A DNA stretch of 64,000 bases from Rhizobiaceae bacterium. GTDB taxonomy: Bacteria > Pseudomonadota > Alphaproteobacteria > Rhizobiales > Rhizobiaceae. Each line of letters starts with the position of its first letter. Positions within the stretch are counted from its first letter, which is position 1. A model generated the notes under the pieces. It was not told where the DNA came from, made no database searches, and saw nothing but the letters and a program-made list of their open reading frames with translations. Positions 1 to 8,476 of this stretch are shown here, piece after piece. The stretch covers positions 372,001 to 436,000 of the forward strand of contig JAEPMJ010000003.1 in assembly GCA_017644005.1 (NCBI GenBank), written 5' to 3'. The translations under genes and the position numbers were made by a program.

Positions 1-81
1 GTCCGTCCGGGCTTTTCGGCTTTCGAGATGACCCAACGGTATGCCCGCGAAAGGCTGCGCGCAATCGTCGCGGGCCTGTGA
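1..81 (+). CDS. 3' end of an unidentified gene
   Basis: The first 26 codons read openly to a TGA at 79-81 and end in a charged helix-like tail (FEMTQRYARERLRAIVAG). This looks like the C-terminus of a protein whose body lies before the window. The fragment is too short to name a family. Positions 82-264 hold no gene I can support. Confidence 0.4.
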   Translation, partial: VRPGFSAFEMTQRYARERLRAIVAGL

Positions 82-264
82 AAAGCGAGGAATACGGGGA
101 AAGACCGGAAGAAATTGCCCGGATAGCCTCTGCACGCCACCGTCGGCTGCCAGCAGCCGATGGGAATAGACCTGATCCGGCAAGGGATTCCGCTGCGAGG
201 GGCTTGCTTCTTGCATTCTCGCGCCGCCGACGCAACAGGCGCTTGTACCGCCCCGGGAAATGTC

Positions 265-294
265 GAGCGGCATGCGATCCATCGCATGCCGCTC
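265..294 (-). terminator. candidate terminator hairpin after metY
   Basis: A perfect 13-bp inverted repeat (GAGCGGCATGCGA, loop TCCA, then its complement) lies six bases beyond the metY stop codon on the minus strand. The T-run after it is very short (ACATTT), so it may be a weak intrinsic or a Rho-assisted terminator. Confidence 0.6.
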
Positions 295-300
295 AGGCTA

Positions 301-1584
301 TCACACCTGCGCCAACGCCTGATCGAGGTCGGCGATGATGTCGTTCACATCCTCGATGCCGATAGACAGTCGCACGACGTCAGGTCCGGCGCCGGCGGCC
401 GTTTTCTGTTCGTCGGAGAGCTGGCGATGGGTGGTCGACGCCGGATGAATGATCAACGATTTGGTATCGCCGATATTTGCCAGGTGCGAGAAGAGCTCAA
501 CGCCTTCGACCACTTTCACGCCTGCTTCGTACCCGCCCTTCAGCCCGAAGGTAAACACAGCGCCGGCACCCTCAGGCGAATATTTCTTCATCAGCGCGTT
601 GTTCGGGTCGGCCGGCAGGCCGGGATAAGACACCCAGTCCACTTTCGGGTGGCGCGTCAGCCAGGATGCCACCGTCAGCGCATTTTCGCAGTGTTTGGCC
701 ATGCGCAGCGGCAGCGTTTCCAGCCCGGTCAGGATCATGAATGCATTGAAGGGCGAGATTGACGGGCCGAAATCGCGCAAGCCGAGCACACGGCAGGCGA
801 TCGCGAAAGCGAAATTGCCGAAGGTTTCGTGCAGCACGATGCCGCCATATTCAGGCCTCGGCTCCGAAAGCATCGGATAATTGCCCGACTTGGACCAGTC
901 GAAAGTGCCGCCATCGACGATTACACCGCCCATGGAATTGCCGTGACCGCCGATGAACTTCGTCAGTGAGTGGACGACGATGTCGGCACCATGTTCGATC
1001 GGCCGCAGCAGGTACGGCGAGGCCATCGTGTTGTCTGCAATCAGCGGCAGGCCGTGCTTGCGCGCAATATTGGCGATCTTCTCGATGTCGACGAAGGTGC
1101 CACCGGGATTGGCAAGGCTTTCGATGAAGATGGCACGGGTATTTTCGTCGATCTGGCGCTCGACTTCATCGAAGTCGGCCATATCGGCCCAACGCACCTC
1201 CCAGCCAAAATTCTTGAAGGCATGGCCGAACTGGTTGATCGAGCCGCCGTAAAGCTTGCGCGCGGCAACGAAATTTTCGCCCGACTTCATGAGCGTATGG
1301 AAAATCAGAAGTTGCGCTGCATGGCCCGACGCGGTGGCCAGTGCGGCCGTACCACCCTCGAGCGCCGCGAGCCGCTCCTCCAGAACCGCCTGCGTCGGGT
1401 TCATGATGCGCGTGTAGATGTTGCCGAATGCCTTCAGACCGAACAGCGAGGCAGCATGCTCGACGTCATCGAATACGTAGGATGATGTCTGGTAGATAGG
1501 TGTCGCGCGCGCGCCCGTCGCGGGATCCGGTTTTGCTCCGGCATGAACGGCAAGGGTGCTGAATCCGGGGGTACGCTGAACCAT
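301..1584 (-). CDS. metY: O-acetylhomoserine sulfhydrylase
   Basis: This 427-aa protein has the length and layout of O-acetylhomoserine aminocarboxypropyltransferases, the PLP enzymes that make homocysteine (or methionine from methanethiol) from O-acetylhomoserine in the cytoplasm. The N-terminus carries the family signature TLAVHAGAKPDPATGA followed by PIYQTSSYVF. The PLP lysine sits in HSLTKFIGGHG near residue 210, preceded by the ADNTMASPYLLRP strand. The C-terminal HPASTTHRQLSDEQ segment matches the substrate-binding end of the Cys/Met metabolism PLP family. It is a single gene with a strong hairpin just after its stop. Cystathionine gamma-synthase relatives are shorter and lack this long insert pattern, so the metY call is firm. 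Confidence 0.93.
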   Translation of the reverse strand: MVQRTPGFSTLAVHAGAKPDPATGARATPIYQTSSYVFDDVEHAASLFGLKAFGNIYTRIMNPTQAVLEERLAALEGGTAALATASGHAAQLLIFHTLMKSGENFVAARKLYGGSINQFGHAFKNFGWEVRWADMADFDEVERQIDENTRAIFIESLANPGGTFVDIEKIANIARKHGLPLIADNTMASPYLLRPIEHGADIVVHSLTKFIGGHGNSMGGVIVDGGTFDWSKSGNYPMLSEPRPEYGGIVLHETFGNFAFAIACRVLGLRDFGPSISPFNAFMILTGLETLPLRMAKHCENALTVASWLTRHPKVDWVSYPGLPADPNNALMKKYSPEGAGAVFTFGLKGGYEAGVKVVEGVELFSHLANIGDTKSLIIHPASTTHRQLSDEQKTAAGAGPDVVRLSIGIEDVNDIIADLDQALAQV

Positions 1585-1670
1585 CTATGTTTCTCCGTGA
1601 ACGGTAATGCGCGCTCTACATGGCAAAGGCCAGGGCAATTGGCAAAGCGGAAATTCGATCCGCTGGGTAT

Positions 1671-1700
1671 CGGGCCCGCCACCGGACGATTGCGGGCCCG
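1671..1700 (-). terminator. GC-rich inverted repeat after the VOC gene
   Basis: CGGGCCCGC (1671-1679) and GCGGGCCCG (1692-1700) form a 9-bp perfect stem with a 12-base loop, just past the stop of the minus-strand VOC gene at 1707. No T-run follows, so it may be Rho-dependent or a processing hairpin. A second small stem, AGCGGA/TCCGCT at 1646-1664, lies nearer metY. Confidence 0.4.
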
Positions 1701-1706
1701 GCTCGA

Positions 1707-2090
1707 TCACTTCAGCGACCGCGGCTTTTCGGCGCTTTGGTAGAGCCCCAGGCCAAAGCCATCCGGGTCCAGAAAGTCGGCGCTCCAGCCGCCAGGCGCT
1801 TCCTCGACCGGCGTTACGATTGTGACCCCCTTCTCGGCCAAGGCCGCCACGATGTCGTCGATGCCGCCTTCCGTCAGGTCGAAGACGATCGCTGGCGTGC
1901 TGCCGCGCTCGGCCGGCATCTGGAAGAAGATTAGTTCCAGGCCACCGTCGAGGGTCGCCTGCAGCCAGAAGGGTTCGGCGCCGTCCTGCCGGCTGAGGTC
2001 GAGGCCCAGGACATCCCTGTAGAAAGTTTCAGTGCGCACAATGTCGGCGACATAATATACGATCGAGGCGCGATGCGGTTTCGGCAACAT
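1707..2090 (-). CDS. VOC (glyoxalase/dioxygenase fold) protein
   Basis: This is a 127-aa single-domain vicinal-oxygen-chelate protein. It opens with the typical beta strand and helix (SIVYYVADIVRTETFYRDVLGLDL) and closes with the DPDGFGLGLYQ strand that carries a metal-ligand region in this superfamily. Glyoxalase I, fosfomycin/bleomycin resistance proteins and many uncharacterised VOC proteins share the fold, so substrate cannot be read from sequence. The ATG at 2088-2090 is chosen because family similarity begins there, although the frame stays open far upstream through the sigma-factor gene. It lies 49 bp after that gene on the same strand, so the two are probably co-transcribed. Confidence 0.75.
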   Translation of the reverse strand: MLPKPHRASIVYYVADIVRTETFYRDVLGLDLSRQDGAEPFWLQATLDGGLELIFFQMPAERGSTPAIVFDLTEGGIDDIVAALAEKGVTIVTPVEEAPGGWSADFLDPDGFGLGLYQSAEKPRSLK

Positions 2091-2139
2091 GTTGATTGTT
2101 CCTTGTTCAAGAGTGTGGATACACACTTCGTTGCCGCGG

Positions 2140-2730
2140 CTAGGTAGTTTGTGAGCTCCTGATGACAAAAAAATGCCCGTCGGGATCGTGGCTGGCAAAG
2201 GTGCCGCGCTGTTGTGCGAGATAGGGCTGAAGCCCCTGGCGAATGCGCCCGTATGGCACTTCCAATTTGAGGCCCGGGAGACCTTCAGGGGTGCTGCATT
2301 CATGCCGGCGCAGTGCTTTCTTGAGGGCCGCAATGCGCTGTCTGACCGCTGTGTCTCGGATGTTGAGCAGGCAAGCGATCTCGCGCCGGCTGTGGCCCGA
2401 AAAAGCGAGGGCAGCGACGACCCGGAGCGATTTCGGCAATTCCGGCAGGATCGACGTGTAGCAGTCACGATCGTCCGCCACAGGCTCACCCAACTTCGGT
2501 TGGCATGCTTCACGGTCCCTGCGCCGTACGGCACTGCGCGCATCGAATGCAGCGCGTTTGCGGATCGCTCCGGCAATCCACCGGCGGTTTTCCGGCAATG
2601 TCATGTCGAGGCGGCCTGCCGCCACCGCCGCCAGAAGAACCTCCTGAACGACGTCCTCCGCTTCGTCCTGGCGACGCACATACCGTCGGGCAGTTCCCAG
2701 CAACGATCTGTACTGACTGGCAAGGTTCAC
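2140..2730 (-). CDS. sigma-70 family (ECF-like) RNA polymerase sigma factor
   Basis: The 196-aa protein has a sigma region 2 near residues 5-75 (RYVRRQDEAEDVVQEVLLAAV, then ENRRWIAGAIRKRA). A region 4 helix-turn-helix follows near residues 95-145 (LPKSLRVVAALAFSGHSRREIACLLNIRDTAVRQR). A 45-50 residue C-terminal tail continues past region 4 and contains HDPDGHFFVIRS. No anti-sigma factor gene is adjacent. The downstream VOC gene is a likely co-transcribed partner. Autoregulation is common for such factors, but I cannot identify a target promoter here. Confidence 0.8.
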   Translation of the reverse strand: MNLASQYRSLLGTARRYVRRQDEAEDVVQEVLLAAVAAGRLDMTLPENRRWIAGAIRKRAAFDARSAVRRRDREACQPKLGEPVADDRDCYTSILPELPKSLRVVAALAFSGHSRREIACLLNIRDTAVRQRIAALKKALRRHECSTPEGLPGLKLEVPYGRIRQGLQPYLAQQRGTFASHDPDGHFFVIRSSQTT

Positions 2731-2787
2731 AGCCGGTGCCTCGGTTACGCGAACGAAATCATCTCAGCCCGCCGCGCTTGATAGCGG

Positions 2788-3309
2788 CTATTTCCGCACA
2801 ATTCCAAAACTCTGGTAGCCGCCGCGCAGTTTCGGCTTTCTGGACGAAATGACCTGGCTGTTGACCCCGTTCCACCCAATCTCGCCCGACAGCCGGGCAT
2901 ATTCGATCTTAGGGCAACGGTTCATGACCACCTTGATGCCAGCGGCCTCGGCACGCGCAGCCGCCTCGTCATGGCGCACGGTGAGCTGCATCCACACCAC
3001 TTTGGGAAGCGGGTCGAGCCCAAGAACTTCATCCATGATCGCTGGCACCGCAGCGCTAGCCCGGAAAATATCGACCATGTCGACCGGTTCAGGAACATCG
3101 GCGAGCGAGGCATAGGTCATGCGGCCCAGTATCTGCTTGCCGGCGTGACCCGGATTGACCGGAAAGACCTCATAACCCTTGTCGATCATGTATTTGGCGA
3201 CGAAGAAGCTCGGCCGTACGTCGTTGGCCGACGCGCCGACGATGGCGATGGTCTTCACTTCGTTCAGAATGCCCGAAATGTAGCTGTTGTCGTATGTGTC
3301 GTGGTTCAT
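2788..3309 (-). CDS. CoA-binding domain protein (YccU-like)
   Basis: The 173-aa protein is a stand-alone Rossmann-type CoA-binding domain (CoA_binding_2 family). Visible signatures are TIAIVGASANDVRPSFFVAKYM with the glycine-rich nucleotide loop near residue 25, the strand GYEVFPVNPGHAGK, and VDMVDIFRASAAVP. The C-terminal VVMNRCPKIEY with its conserved cysteine matches the family end. These proteins resemble the N-terminus of succinyl-CoA synthetase alpha but lack its catalytic part. Their cellular role is not settled. Nothing around it fixes the function. Confidence 0.85.
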   Translation of the reverse strand: MNHDTYDNSYISGILNEVKTIAIVGASANDVRPSFFVAKYMIDKGYEVFPVNPGHAGKQILGRMTYASLADVPEPVDMVDIFRASAAVPAIMDEVLGLDPLPKVVWMQLTVRHDEAAARAEAAGIKVVMNRCPKIEYARLSGEIGWNGVNSQVISSRKPKLRGGYQSFGIVRK

Positions 3310-3416
3310 GAGGCGATCCCGACCCCGGCGCTGTTAAGCATATGGTAACCATAATGTTGCGGCCGGTACCGGCCCGATAGTACGCTGCCGCCATCAGAAG
3401 CCGGATTTGTACCTCA

Positions 3417-3866
3417 ATGTCAAAGCGACATTCGTACCGGCATTTGCGCTGCGCGCTTGCGCTTATCTCATCCTTGGCAGGCGCCGCAATCGTCCTGACC
3501 GGAATTCGGGGCGAAGCCGGAGCCGTTGAACGTTACAATGCCGACAGCATGACCTGCGCCAGTCTGAAGGCTGCGCTTGAGCAGGCCGGCACCGCTATCA
3601 TTCGTTACAGTTCGCGGAGCGTTGCGGACCTGACGCTTTTTGGTCATTTCGTCGACAGCCGGGCGGATTGCCGGCCGGAGGAGACGGTTACACACAAGCG
3701 CATCCCGGCTTCTGACGGCGAGTGCACGCTCCTCGTTTGCGAACCCATCCGCGATTTCTCAGAGCCCGCGCCTATGCCGGCGCCGGAACCCCAGCCGGAG
3801 CCTGAACCAGAGCCCGAACCTGAGCCTGAGCCGGAACGAGAGCCTGAGCCGGAACCTCAGCCCTAG
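3417..3866 (+). CDS. secreted protein with Glu-Pro repeat tail, unknown function
   Basis: I do not recognise this 149-aa protein. It starts with a basic segment and a hydrophobic helix (LALISSLAGAAIVLTGI) followed by an AGA-type signal peptidase site near residue 36. The mature part is about 75 residues with four cysteines (TCAS, DCRPE, ECTLLVCE) that could form disulfides. The last 35 residues are almost entirely proline and acidic residues in an EP dipeptide repeat. Such tails often span the periplasm or wall as stiff rods, which is inference only. It is flanked by minus-strand genes and appears monocistronic. Confidence 0.6.
   Translation: MSKRHSYRHLRCALALISSLAGAAIVLTGIRGEAGAVERYNADSMTCASLKAALEQAGTAIIRYSSRSVADLTLFGHFVDSRADCRPEETVTHKRIPASDGECTLLVCEPIRDFSEPAPMPAPEPQPEPEPEPEPEPEPEREPEPEPQP
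3766..3861 (+). repeat. in-gene hexanucleotide repeat coding Glu-Pro
   Basis: Degenerate tandem copies of a GAGCCN-type 6-base unit encode the EP dipeptide run at the end of the preceding gene. Low-complexity units like this can slip during replication and change length between strains. Confidence 0.7.
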
Positions 3867-3881
3867 GCAGGCTCGGCGCTA

Positions 3882-4697
3882 TTATTTGCCAGTCCAGTTC
3901 GGTTCACGCTTTTCGATAAACGCGCCGATGCCCTCCTCGGCGTCGCGGGCGAGCATGTTTTCCACCATCACCCGGCTCGCATAATCATAGGCTTGCGAAA
4001 GGCCCATTTCTGCCTGCTCGTAAAACGCCTCCTTGCCTATCTTGAGCGTCAAAGGCGATTTGGAAGCAAGGGTTTGCGTATATTTGCCGACAATCTGATT
4101 CAGGTATTCCGGAGGCACGACGCGGTTCACCAGTCCGAAATCGCGTGCCTGTGCCGCGTCGATCGTCTCCCCGGTCAGCAGCATTTCCATCGCGTGTTTG
4201 CGCGACAGGTTGCGTGACAGCGCCACCATCGGCGTCGAGCAGAACAGGCCGATGTTCACGCCGGGCGTGGCAAACGATGCCCGGTCCGAGGCTATCGCCA
4301 GGTCACAACTGGCGACGAGTTGGCACCCGGCCGCCGTCGCGATGCCGTCAACTTCAGCAATCACAGGCTTCGGATGCCGCACGATCGTCTGCATCAGGGT
4401 CGCGCATTCAGCCATTGTCTTTTCGTAAAACGCCCTGCCCCGGTCGGCATCGGCGCGATGCGCGGTCATCTCCTTCAGGTCGTGCCCGGCGCAGAACACC
4501 TTGCCCGGAGAAGCGGCAAGCACGATCACCCGAACGCCAGCATCGTCACGCGCGGCATCAAACGCGGCCTGAAGCGACGCGATCATCGCCCGCGACAACG
4601 CGTTCGCCGGCGGACAGGCGAGTTCGATGCGGCGCACGCCCTCCACGTCCGAAACCAGGAGCGGATCGCGCCCCGTCATCTTCGCCATCTCGTTCAT
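3882..4697 (-). CDS. ECHDC3-like crotonase-family protein
   Basis: This 271-aa crotonase closely recalls ECHDC3 (enoyl-CoA hydratase domain-containing protein 3): [33 protein letters not shown] and [15 protein letters not shown]. The oxyanion-hole motifs are present. Both glutamates used by classical enoyl-CoA hydratases are replaced: Gln stands where GGGxE expects Glu, and Gly follows the Pro where PE is expected. Ordinary hydratase activity is therefore doubtful, and the family role remains unclear. The start is taken at 4697, which has GGAGG about seven bases upstream. An upstream ATG at 4733 has no such site. It is divergent from the next crotonase, with 113 bp between them. Confidence 0.8.
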   Translation of the reverse strand: MNEMAKMTGRDPLLVSDVEGVRRIELACPPANALSRAMIASLQAAFDAARDDAGVRVIVLAASPGKVFCAGHDLKEMTAHRADADRGRAFYEKTMAECATLMQTIVRHPKPVIAEVDGIATAAGCQLVASCDLAIASDRASFATPGVNIGLFCSTPMVALSRNLSRKHAMEMLLTGETIDAAQARDFGLVNRVVPPEYLNQIVGKYTQTLASKSPLTLKIGKEAFYEQAEMGLSQAYDYASRVMVENMLARDAEEGIGAFIEKREPNWTGK

Positions 4698-4810
4698 TCC
4701 GCGCCTCCGCAATCCGAAACCGGAAACTATCATGGGAGCGCTTGAAGATCAGCCGTAATGTGGACAATCTACATCTCACCTTTACGTTCACGGAAGACAG
4801 CGGAGGAGTG

Positions 4811-5677
4811 ATGGCCAAGGTGCTTCTGGAAAAGGACGGCCGCATCGCGCGCATCATTCTCAACCGTCCCGAGGTGATGAACGCGATTGACGATGAAGTC
4901 CCGGGCGAGCTTGAAGAAGCGGTCGAAAGGGCAAATGCCGATCCCGACATCCATGTCATCGTACTGTCGGGCGCGGGCAACGCGTTCTGCGCCGGCTATG
5001 ACCTCGCCTATTACGCGCAGGCATCCGGCGGCGCCGGCCACGAAGCCACGCAGGAAATGCCCTGGGACCCGATGAAGGACTACACCTTCATGATGCGAAA
5101 CACCCAGCGCTTCATGTCCTTATGGCGTTCGCATCGCCCGGTGATCGCCAAGGTTCACGGCTTCGCGGTGGCCGGCGGTTCCGACATCGCACTTTGCAGC
5201 GACATCGTCGTTATGGCCGAGGATGCACAGATCGGGTACATGCCCGCCCGCGTCTGGGGCTGCCCGACCACCGCGATGTGGGTGTACCGGCTCGGGGCGG
5301 AGAAGGCGAAACGCATGCTGTTCACCGGTGACAAGATAACAGGCGCCGAAGCGGAGCGTATCGGCCTCGTACATAAAGCGGTCCCCGCATCGGATCTCGA
5401 TGACGAAGTGGAACGGCTTGCTGAACGTATCGCGACCGTACCCATTAATCAGCTGATGATGCAGAAGCTGGTCATCAATCAGGCGATCGAGGCGATGGGG
5501 CTTGCCCAGACACAGATGTTCGCAACTGTCTTCGACGGCATCACACGCCACTCGCCGGAGGGGATCAATTTCAAAAAACGTGCAGAAATGCACGGCTGGA
5601 AGGAGGCGGTGCGTGAGCGCGATCTCGGCACTTTCGACTGGACCGCAAACCGACCGATCAACCCGCCCCGCAGCTGA
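4811..5677 (+). CDS. crotonase/enoyl-CoA hydratase family protein
   Basis: The 288-aa protein begins at an ATG directly preceded by GGAGGAG, so the much longer open frame upstream is not coding. Crotonase hallmarks are [13 protein letters not shown], the oxyanion-hole motif [10 protein letters not shown] near residue 60, and [20 protein letters not shown] near residue 120. The first catalytic Glu position is Asp, and the second region reads [13 protein letters not shown] rather than PEV, so the reaction may not be classical hydration. An insert near residues 70-95 and a C-terminal tail ending in DWTANRP are typical of a longer crotonase subfamily. A PaaI thioesterase follows 24 bp downstream, suggesting acyl-CoA turnover. 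Confidence 0.82.
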   Translation: MAKVLLEKDGRIARIILNRPEVMNAIDDEVPGELEEAVERANADPDIHVIVLSGAGNAFCAGYDLAYYAQASGGAGHEATQEMPWDPMKDYTFMMRNTQRFMSLWRSHRPVIAKVHGFAVAGGSDIALCSDIVVMAEDAQIGYMPARVWGCPTTAMWVYRLGAEKAKRMLFTGDKITGAEAERIGLVHKAVPASDLDDEVERLAERIATVPINQLMMQKLVINQAIEAMGLAQTQMFATVFDGITRHSPEGINFKKRAEMHGWKEAVRERDLGTFDWTANRPINPPRS

Positions 5678-5701
5678 CTTCACAGGTTAGGAAATCGCCA
5701 A

Positions 5702-6148
5702 ATGAACGGACGCCCGCTCGTACCGCAGATGGACGCCAAACAGGTCAACGAGTTGATGGGAAAGGTTTACCCGCAGCTCAACGAGGCGTTCCGGGCGTTC
5801 TATGCGACCAAGGTGTTTCCCGGTGGCTGCGTCGTACGCCTCGATGCCGACGAGCGGCATTTGCGCCCCGGCAACACGGTCTCGGGGCCGTCGCTTTTCA
5901 CGCTGGCGGATATCGGCGGCTATGTCTGCGTGCTCACCCATGCCGGGCCGGACGCGCTTTCCGTCACCACTAACCTCAACATCAACTTCATGCGCAAGGC
6001 CGAGGCCGGGCCTATCGACGGCCATTGCCGCATTCTCAAACTCGGGAAGTCGCTGATGGTGTTCGAGATCGACATGCGCGCGGGTCCAGACCAGGTGACG
6101 GTAGCGCACGCCACCGGAACCTACTCCATTCCGCCGGCAAAAAATTGA
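5702..6148 (+). CDS. PaaI-family hotdog thioesterase
   Basis: This 148-aa single hotdog-fold protein matches PaaI/YiiD-type acyl-CoA thioesterases. LRPGNTVSGPSLFTLADIGGYVCV forms the long central helix region, and VTTNLNINFMRKAEAGPIDGHCRILKLGKSLMVFEIDM forms the following strands. It would hydrolyse acyl-CoA in the cytoplasm, with unknown chain preference. It follows the crotonase by 24 bp and is probably in the same operon. Confidence 0.82.
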   Translation: MNGRPLVPQMDAKQVNELMGKVYPQLNEAFRAFYATKVFPGGCVVRLDADERHLRPGNTVSGPSLFTLADIGGYVCVLTHAGPDALSVTTNLNINFMRKAEAGPIDGHCRILKLGKSLMVFEIDMRAGPDQVTVAHATGTYSIPPAKN

Positions 6149-6243
6149 TCCATCGTATCGCCGGATAATGCGGTAATTATTTACCTCAAATCTAACACGC
6201 TGTTTTTACACGCATTTATGGCGACGTCCGGTCAATTTCGTTG

Positions 6244-6271
6244 TTGACGCCGCCATCCTCCTCCCCTATAA
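6244..6271 (+). promoter_or_regulatory. putative sigma-70 promoter of rplM-rpsI
   Basis: TTGACG (6244-6249) and CTATAA (6266-6271) are separated by 16 bases, matching alphaproteobacterial housekeeping promoters, about 125 bp before the rplM start. The rest of 6149-6395 shows no other gene. Confidence 0.6.
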
Positions 6272-6395
6272 GCCCGCATCAAGCAGCGGCCCTCACCGGC
6301 CGCCGTTTGTTTTTGCGGGCGCTATCCGCAATCCAAGCAACAAGAAACGCCTTCCATTCGCTTCGCGGGTGGCGGGTCCAGATGGAAGACATGTT

Positions 6396-6869
6396 ATGAA
6401 AACCTTCTCGCAGAAGCCTGCGGAGGTGACAAAAAAGTGGGTGCTGATCGACGCTGAAAATCTCGTCGTCGGACGTCTCGCCACTATCGTCGCCAACCGC
6501 CTGCGCGGCAAGCACAAGCCGACCTTTACCCCGCATGTCGATGACGGCGACAATGTCATTGTCATCAATGCCGACAAGGTGAAGTTCACCGGCAAAAAAT
6601 ACACTGACAAGATGTACTACTGGCACACCGGCCATCCAGGCGGCGTCAAGGAGCGTACTGCGCGCCAGCTGCTTGAGGGCCGTTTCCCGGAGCGCGTCGT
6701 CGAAAAGGCAGTCGAGCGCATGATCCCGCGCGGCCCGCTTGGCCGTCGCCAGATGAAGAATCTGCGCGTCTATGCCGGCACCGAACACCCGCATGAGGCG
6801 CAGCAGCCGGAGCAGCTGGATGTCGCCGCCATGAACAAGAAAAACGTAAAGGTCCAGAAATATGGCTGA
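6396..6869 (+). CDS. rplM: 50S ribosomal protein L13
   Basis: This 157-aa protein matches L13 throughout: [61 protein letters not shown] and [31 protein letters not shown]. It binds 23S rRNA early in large-subunit assembly. The start at 6396 gives the [12 protein letters not shown]-terminus usual in rhizobia. An in-frame ATG nine codons upstream is not needed. It overlaps rpsI by 8 bp, the conserved L13-S9 operon. Confidence 0.97.
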   Translation: MKTFSQKPAEVTKKWVLIDAENLVVGRLATIVANRLRGKHKPTFTPHVDDGDNVIVINADKVKFTGKKYTDKMYYWHTGHPGGVKERTARQLLEGRFPERVVEKAVERMIPRGPLGRRQMKNLRVYAGTEHPHEAQQPEQLDVAAMNKKNVKVQKYG

Positions 6870-7341
6870 TCTCGAAGCTCTCGCCGAACTGGGGACCGCA
6901 GCGCAGGGGACCGACGCCGAGCAGGCGCCAGTCCATGTGCAGAAGCTTGACCAGCATGGCCGCGCCTACGCAACCGGCAAGCGCAAAGACGCGATTGCCC
7001 GCGTCTGGGTGAAGCCCGGCAGCGGACGCATTACCGTCAACAAGAAAGACTTCTCGGCATATTTCGCCCGCCCGGTTCTGCAGATGATCCTGCAGCAGCC
7101 GATCGTGGCGGCAAACCGCAACGGCCAGTACGACATCGTTGCCACCGTTGCCGGCGGCGGCCTGTCCGGCCAGGCTGGCGCGGTGCGCCACGGCATTTCC
7201 AAGGCCCTCACCTACTATGAGCCGGAGCTGCGCGGCGTGCTCAAGAAGGGTGGCTTCCTGACGCGCGACAGCCGCGTTGTGGAGCGAAAGAAATACGGCA
7301 AGGCGAAGGCCCGCCGGAGCTTCCAGTTCTCGAAGCGCTAA
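6862..7341 (+). CDS. rpsI: 30S ribosomal protein S9
   Basis: This 159-aa S9 has the core [48 protein letters not shown] and the basic C-terminus [17 protein letters not shown], whose last residues reach the P-site tRNA. A roughly 35-residue N-terminal extension rich in Glu and Ala is usual in alphaproteobacteria. It is co-transcribed with rplM, with an intrinsic terminator downstream. Confidence 0.97.
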   Translation: MADLEALAELGTAAQGTDAEQAPVHVQKLDQHGRAYATGKRKDAIARVWVKPGSGRITVNKKDFSAYFARPVLQMILQQPIVAANRNGQYDIVATVAGGGLSGQAGAVRHGISKALTYYEPELRGVLKKGGFLTRDSRVVERKKYGKAKARRSFQFSKR

Positions 7342-7366
7342 ACTTCGACGACGGTTGGAACACCGG

Positions 7367-7394
7367 AAAAGCGGGCCTTCTGGCCCGCTTTTTT
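7367..7394 (+). terminator. intrinsic terminator of rplM-rpsI
   Basis: AAAAGCGGGCC, loop TTCT, GGCCCGCTTTTTT: an 11-bp stem with a T-run, starting 26 bp after the rpsI stop. Confidence 0.92.
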
Positions 7395-7442
7395 GTTGCC
7401 TATCGGGTGCTTAATTAGCTGAATGACCGTCAGGAGACCGCA

Positions 7443-8399
7443 ATGCCCTCGAAATCTATCGACCATGCATTTACCGCCAGACAGAATCTCGGTGCGGCTA
7501 GCGATCCGACCCATGCGGGGACGCTGTCCTTCATGCGGCGCAGGTACACCAAGAAGGTCGCCGGCGCGGATGTCGTTGTGTGGGGCATTCCCTTCGATGC
7601 CGCGGTGTCGAACCGGCCTGGCGCGCGCTTCGGCCCGCAGGCAATCCGGCGCGCATCCGCCATCTTCGATAACGACCCGCAATATCCCTTCGGCGCAGAT
7701 CTGTTCGAAAGGCTCGCAGTGGTCGATTACGGCGACTGCCTGCTCGATTACGGCAATCACCAGAAAACGCCGGGCATCATCGAGCGGGAAGCCAGGAAAC
7801 TGATCAAGTCCAACGCTTTTCTGCTGTCGCTCGGCGGCGATCATTTCGTCACCTGGCCGCTGCTCAAGGCGCATGCAGAACGCCACGGCCCCCTGGCGCT
7901 GGTTCAGTTCGACGCGCATCAGGACACCTGGCCCTACGAAAAAGGCCGCATCGACCATGGTGCGTTTGTCGGCCAGGCGGCGGACGAAGGCATCATCGAT
8001 GTCGAAAAGTCGATCCAGATCGGCATCCGCACCCACGCGCCGCGCGATTGCGGTATCCGCATGATCTTCGGCCACGAAGTGGAAGAGATGCGCGCGGCCG
8101 ACATCGCGTCCGCGATCCTCGATCACACCAAGGGCGCCAAGACCTACGTCACGTTCGATATCGACTGCCTCGATCCCGCATTCGCACCCGGCACCGGCAC
8201 GCCGGTCGCCGGCGGTCCGTCGAGCGCCAAGATGCTTTCGGTGCTTCGGGCACTCGGGGCACTCGATATCGTGGGCGCGGATGTGGTAGAAGTGTCGCCG
8301 TCATACGATCACGCGGACATAACGGCGATCGCCGGGGCAACCATTGCAATGTACTATCTCGGGCTTCTTTCGGAACGGCGCATGCGACGAGGCAGTTGA
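7443..8399 (+). CDS. speB: agmatinase-type ureohydrolase
   Basis: The 318-aa protein carries the full arginase/agmatinase signature set. The binuclear manganese ligands appear in order in LSLGGDHFVTWP (near residue 127), FDAHQDTW (near 158) and FDIDCLDPAFAPGTGTPVAGG (near 240). It would hydrolyse agmatine to putrescine and urea in the cytoplasm. Related guanidino hydrolases share these motifs, so the exact substrate is less certain than the family. It has CAGGAG just before the ATG and stands alone after the rpsI terminator. Confidence 0.85.
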   Translation: MPSKSIDHAFTARQNLGAASDPTHAGTLSFMRRRYTKKVAGADVVVWGIPFDAAVSNRPGARFGPQAIRRASAIFDNDPQYPFGADLFERLAVVDYGDCLLDYGNHQKTPGIIEREARKLIKSNAFLLSLGGDHFVTWPLLKAHAERHGPLALVQFDAHQDTWPYEKGRIDHGAFVGQAADEGIIDVEKSIQIGIRTHAPRDCGIRMIFGHEVEEMRAADIASAILDHTKGAKTYVTFDIDCLDPAFAPGTGTPVAGGPSSAKMLSVLRALGALDIVGADVVEVSPSYDHADITAIAGATIAMYYLGLLSERRMRRGS

Positions 8400-8405
8400 T
8401 ATCCT

Positions 8406-8439
8406 GATTCAGCGGCTTGCCGGACTGAATCCGGCTTGC
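8406..8439. repeat. short inverted and direct repeats before argC
   Basis: GATTCAG (8406-8412) is inverted at 8425-8431, and CGGCTTGC occurs directly twice (8413-8420, 8432-8439). The pair lies between the agmatinase stop and argC. It could be a regulatory dyad or chance, and there is no T-run for a terminator. Confidence 0.25.
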
Positions 8440-8476
8440 TCTTCAACTCCTTGATTTCAAAACGAAAGACAGACCG

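Noticed and set aside
973..985. GACGATG string inside metY resembling the regulon motif
   Set aside because: It lies within a coding region and lacks the YTAGTCC half, so it is a chance partial match.
1680..1691. CCGGACGATT near the VOC gene
   Set aside because: It is the loop of a GC-rich hairpin, lacks the left half-site, and lies downstream of a gene rather than before one.
1585..1706. Possible SAM-type riboswitch before metY
   Set aside because: Alphaproteobacterial SAM-II elements have a recognisable pseudoknot sequence that I cannot find. Only two small stems are present, one better explained as a terminator of the VOC gene.
3766..3861. CRISPR-like or minisatellite array
   Set aside because: The repeat is a six-base coding repeat for Glu-Pro with no spacers.
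4145..4810. Long in-frame N-terminal extension of the second crotonase
   Set aside because: It is antisense to the ECHDC3-like gene, has no crotonase similarity, and a GGAGGAG directly precedes the ATG at 4811.
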